NCBI GenBank assembly: GCA_030015575.1
Contig: JASDDO010000024.1
Span: 41,998,114-42,062,113 of the forward strand
Origin: Agapanthus africanus
Taxonomy: Eukaryota > Streptophyta > Magnoliopsida > Asparagales > Amaryllidaceae
Reading direction: 5' to 3'
Length of the DNA: 64,000 nucleotides
Part shown: one piece after another, positions 63,028 to 64,000 of the stretch
Numbering within the stretch: the stretch's first letter is position 1
Layout of the letters: each line of letters starts with the position of its first letter
Program-made: the position numbers and the translations under genes
Notes under the pieces: model-generated
The model's database searches: none
What the model saw: the letters and a program-made list of their open reading frames with translations, nothing else
Told to the model about the DNA's origin: nothing

Positions 63028-64000
63028 TGTTCCCTTATAAAATATCAGGAAAAACCCTAATGGGGCATCACATGCTCACACGTGACCAAGGGTCACGTGC
63101 TGACACGTGATGATTTTCTAGGACTCTGTTATAATAGAATTAAATTCTAATCAAGCAAGCAATTAGTGGAGTCACGTGTCCACACGTGATGTGCCTTTAA
63201 AGAACCCACTGAAAGAATTAAAAGGCATAATAAAACGGCAATGAAAGATCCCAATGAGGCATCACGTGTCTACATGTGACCAAGGGTCACGTGATGACAT
63301 GTGATGATTCCTTAGCTCTTTAAATCAGCAGAATTAAATTCTGGTTAAAATGTTAATCAAGTGGGTCACGTGTCAACACGTGATGGGTTCCTAAGCTCCT
63401 TAATTAATAGAATTAAATTCTACAGAAATGATCAAACAGTGGGATCATGTGCCAACACGTGATAGGATCTTAAGCTTTCTGAACTAATAGAATTAAATTC
63501 TAATTAAGAGGGAATCAAGAACCCTAACTGGAAAAATATTTCCTTAGATCTTTCCAAACAAAAAAAGATGGTGCTCTGTAAAATGGAGCACCGTTGGATT
63601 AAAAATCCAATGGTGATTAAAAATTACCAATTTATGGAAAGATTTTATACAAGGAAAGATTTCTCTGAAATTCACCAAGAATAACAGACAGAATATCTTC
63701 TGGATTAAAAATCCAATGGTGAATAAAATTCACTGAGTGATCTAAAAGATCATGTTGGTTACAAAAACAACCAAAATCTTTCAATGAAAGATGGACTAAA
63801 CAAATTGATTCTTTTCTTTCTCCTATAAATAGGAGCCAAGAAGAGAAGAGAAAAGATCTTGGAATTTTTTTTGGAAAGATACAACAACAAAGAAAAAAGA
63901 GAGAGGAGAATTTAATTCTCAAGAAAGAAAAAGATTTCCTCAGAATAGGTGAGAAGGGGAAAGAGATCTAAACTCCATAAAACAAAAAGAGAATTTAATT
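63028..64000 (+). repeat. 3' LTR of G1, cut by the window edge
   Basis: The first 973 bp match 27269-28250 of the 5' LTR at about 96%, including the paired CACGTG sites and the TATA box (63834-63843). Confidence 0.92.

Larger units (their letters stand above)
27269..64000 (+). mobile_element. Ty3/Gypsy Tat/Retand-type retrotransposon G1, right end outside window, broken
   Basis: 5' LTR 27269-30368 (3.1 kb), primer site 30374-30392, gag to RT remnants 30517-35306, then interruption by element G2 (35307-54579). RNase H and integrase resume at 54585-56702. A 6.3-kb post-pol region with four repeat families and three antisense ORF regions follows, then a polypurine tract (63017-63027). The first 973 bp of the 3' LTR run to the window edge. 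The plant-specific second RNase H (DGAS...NNEAEYEAL...GDS) marks the Tat lineage. The element is heavily broken, with well over ten breaks. The visible LTR parts differ by about 4%, mostly C-to-T at CG sites. It must be older than G2, which lies inside it. Its target duplication cannot be checked. Confidence 0.9.

Overview
The window is a gene-poor, repeat-dense stretch of a flowering-plant nuclear genome, probably eudicot, though the species cannot be told. The evidence is FAR1/FRS-type and plant-mobile-domain coding remnants, two Ty1/Copia elements with plant tRNA-Met-type primer sites, two very large Ty3/Gypsy elements of the Tat/Retand type, a tRNA-derived SINE and CACTA-like DNA elements. 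No intact ordinary host gene was recognised.
Layout. 1-1.4 kb: the 3' part of a broken FAR1/FRS-like gene. 1.8-4.4 kb: a small CACTA-like element with hairpin-forming subterminal repeats that carries two head-to-head copies of a captured dsRNA-binding-domain fragment. About 4.4-19.9 kb: a second, related CACTA-like element whose minus-strand cargo is a plant mobile domain (PMD) gene, an acidic ORF and a Ulp1/C48 peptidase remnant. A 10.5-kb Copia element (6988-17463, TSD CTATG) sits inside the PMD cargo. 19.9-22.2 kb: mostly unassigned DNA with a SINE (21046-21239, target-site duplication visible) and one exon-like remnant. 22241-27246: a small Copia element with LTRs ending TA...TA.
From 27269 to beyond the right edge lies one Tat-type Gypsy element, called G1 here (+ strand). 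A second Tat-type element, G2 (minus strand, 35307-54579, TSD ACTGC), is inserted in its pol region. G1 and G2 share the same plan: LTRs of 2.5-3.1 kb packed with CACGTG and other short palindromes; gag, protease, RT, two RNase H domains and integrase; then a long post-pol region of several repeat families in the same order; then one or more ORFs on the opposite strand just before the 3' LTR. All four LTR elements are broken. Their LTR pairs differ by roughly 4% by eye, so insertion is recent, of the order of one to two million years at usual plant rates.
The most interesting unexplained feature is the antisense unit of G1 and G2. Each has a TATA box, a 5' intron with GT...AG ends of about 0.5 kb, and an ORF of about 168 codons conserved between the two elements. 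G1 also carries a second ORF that looks paralogous and a third, coiled-coil-like one.
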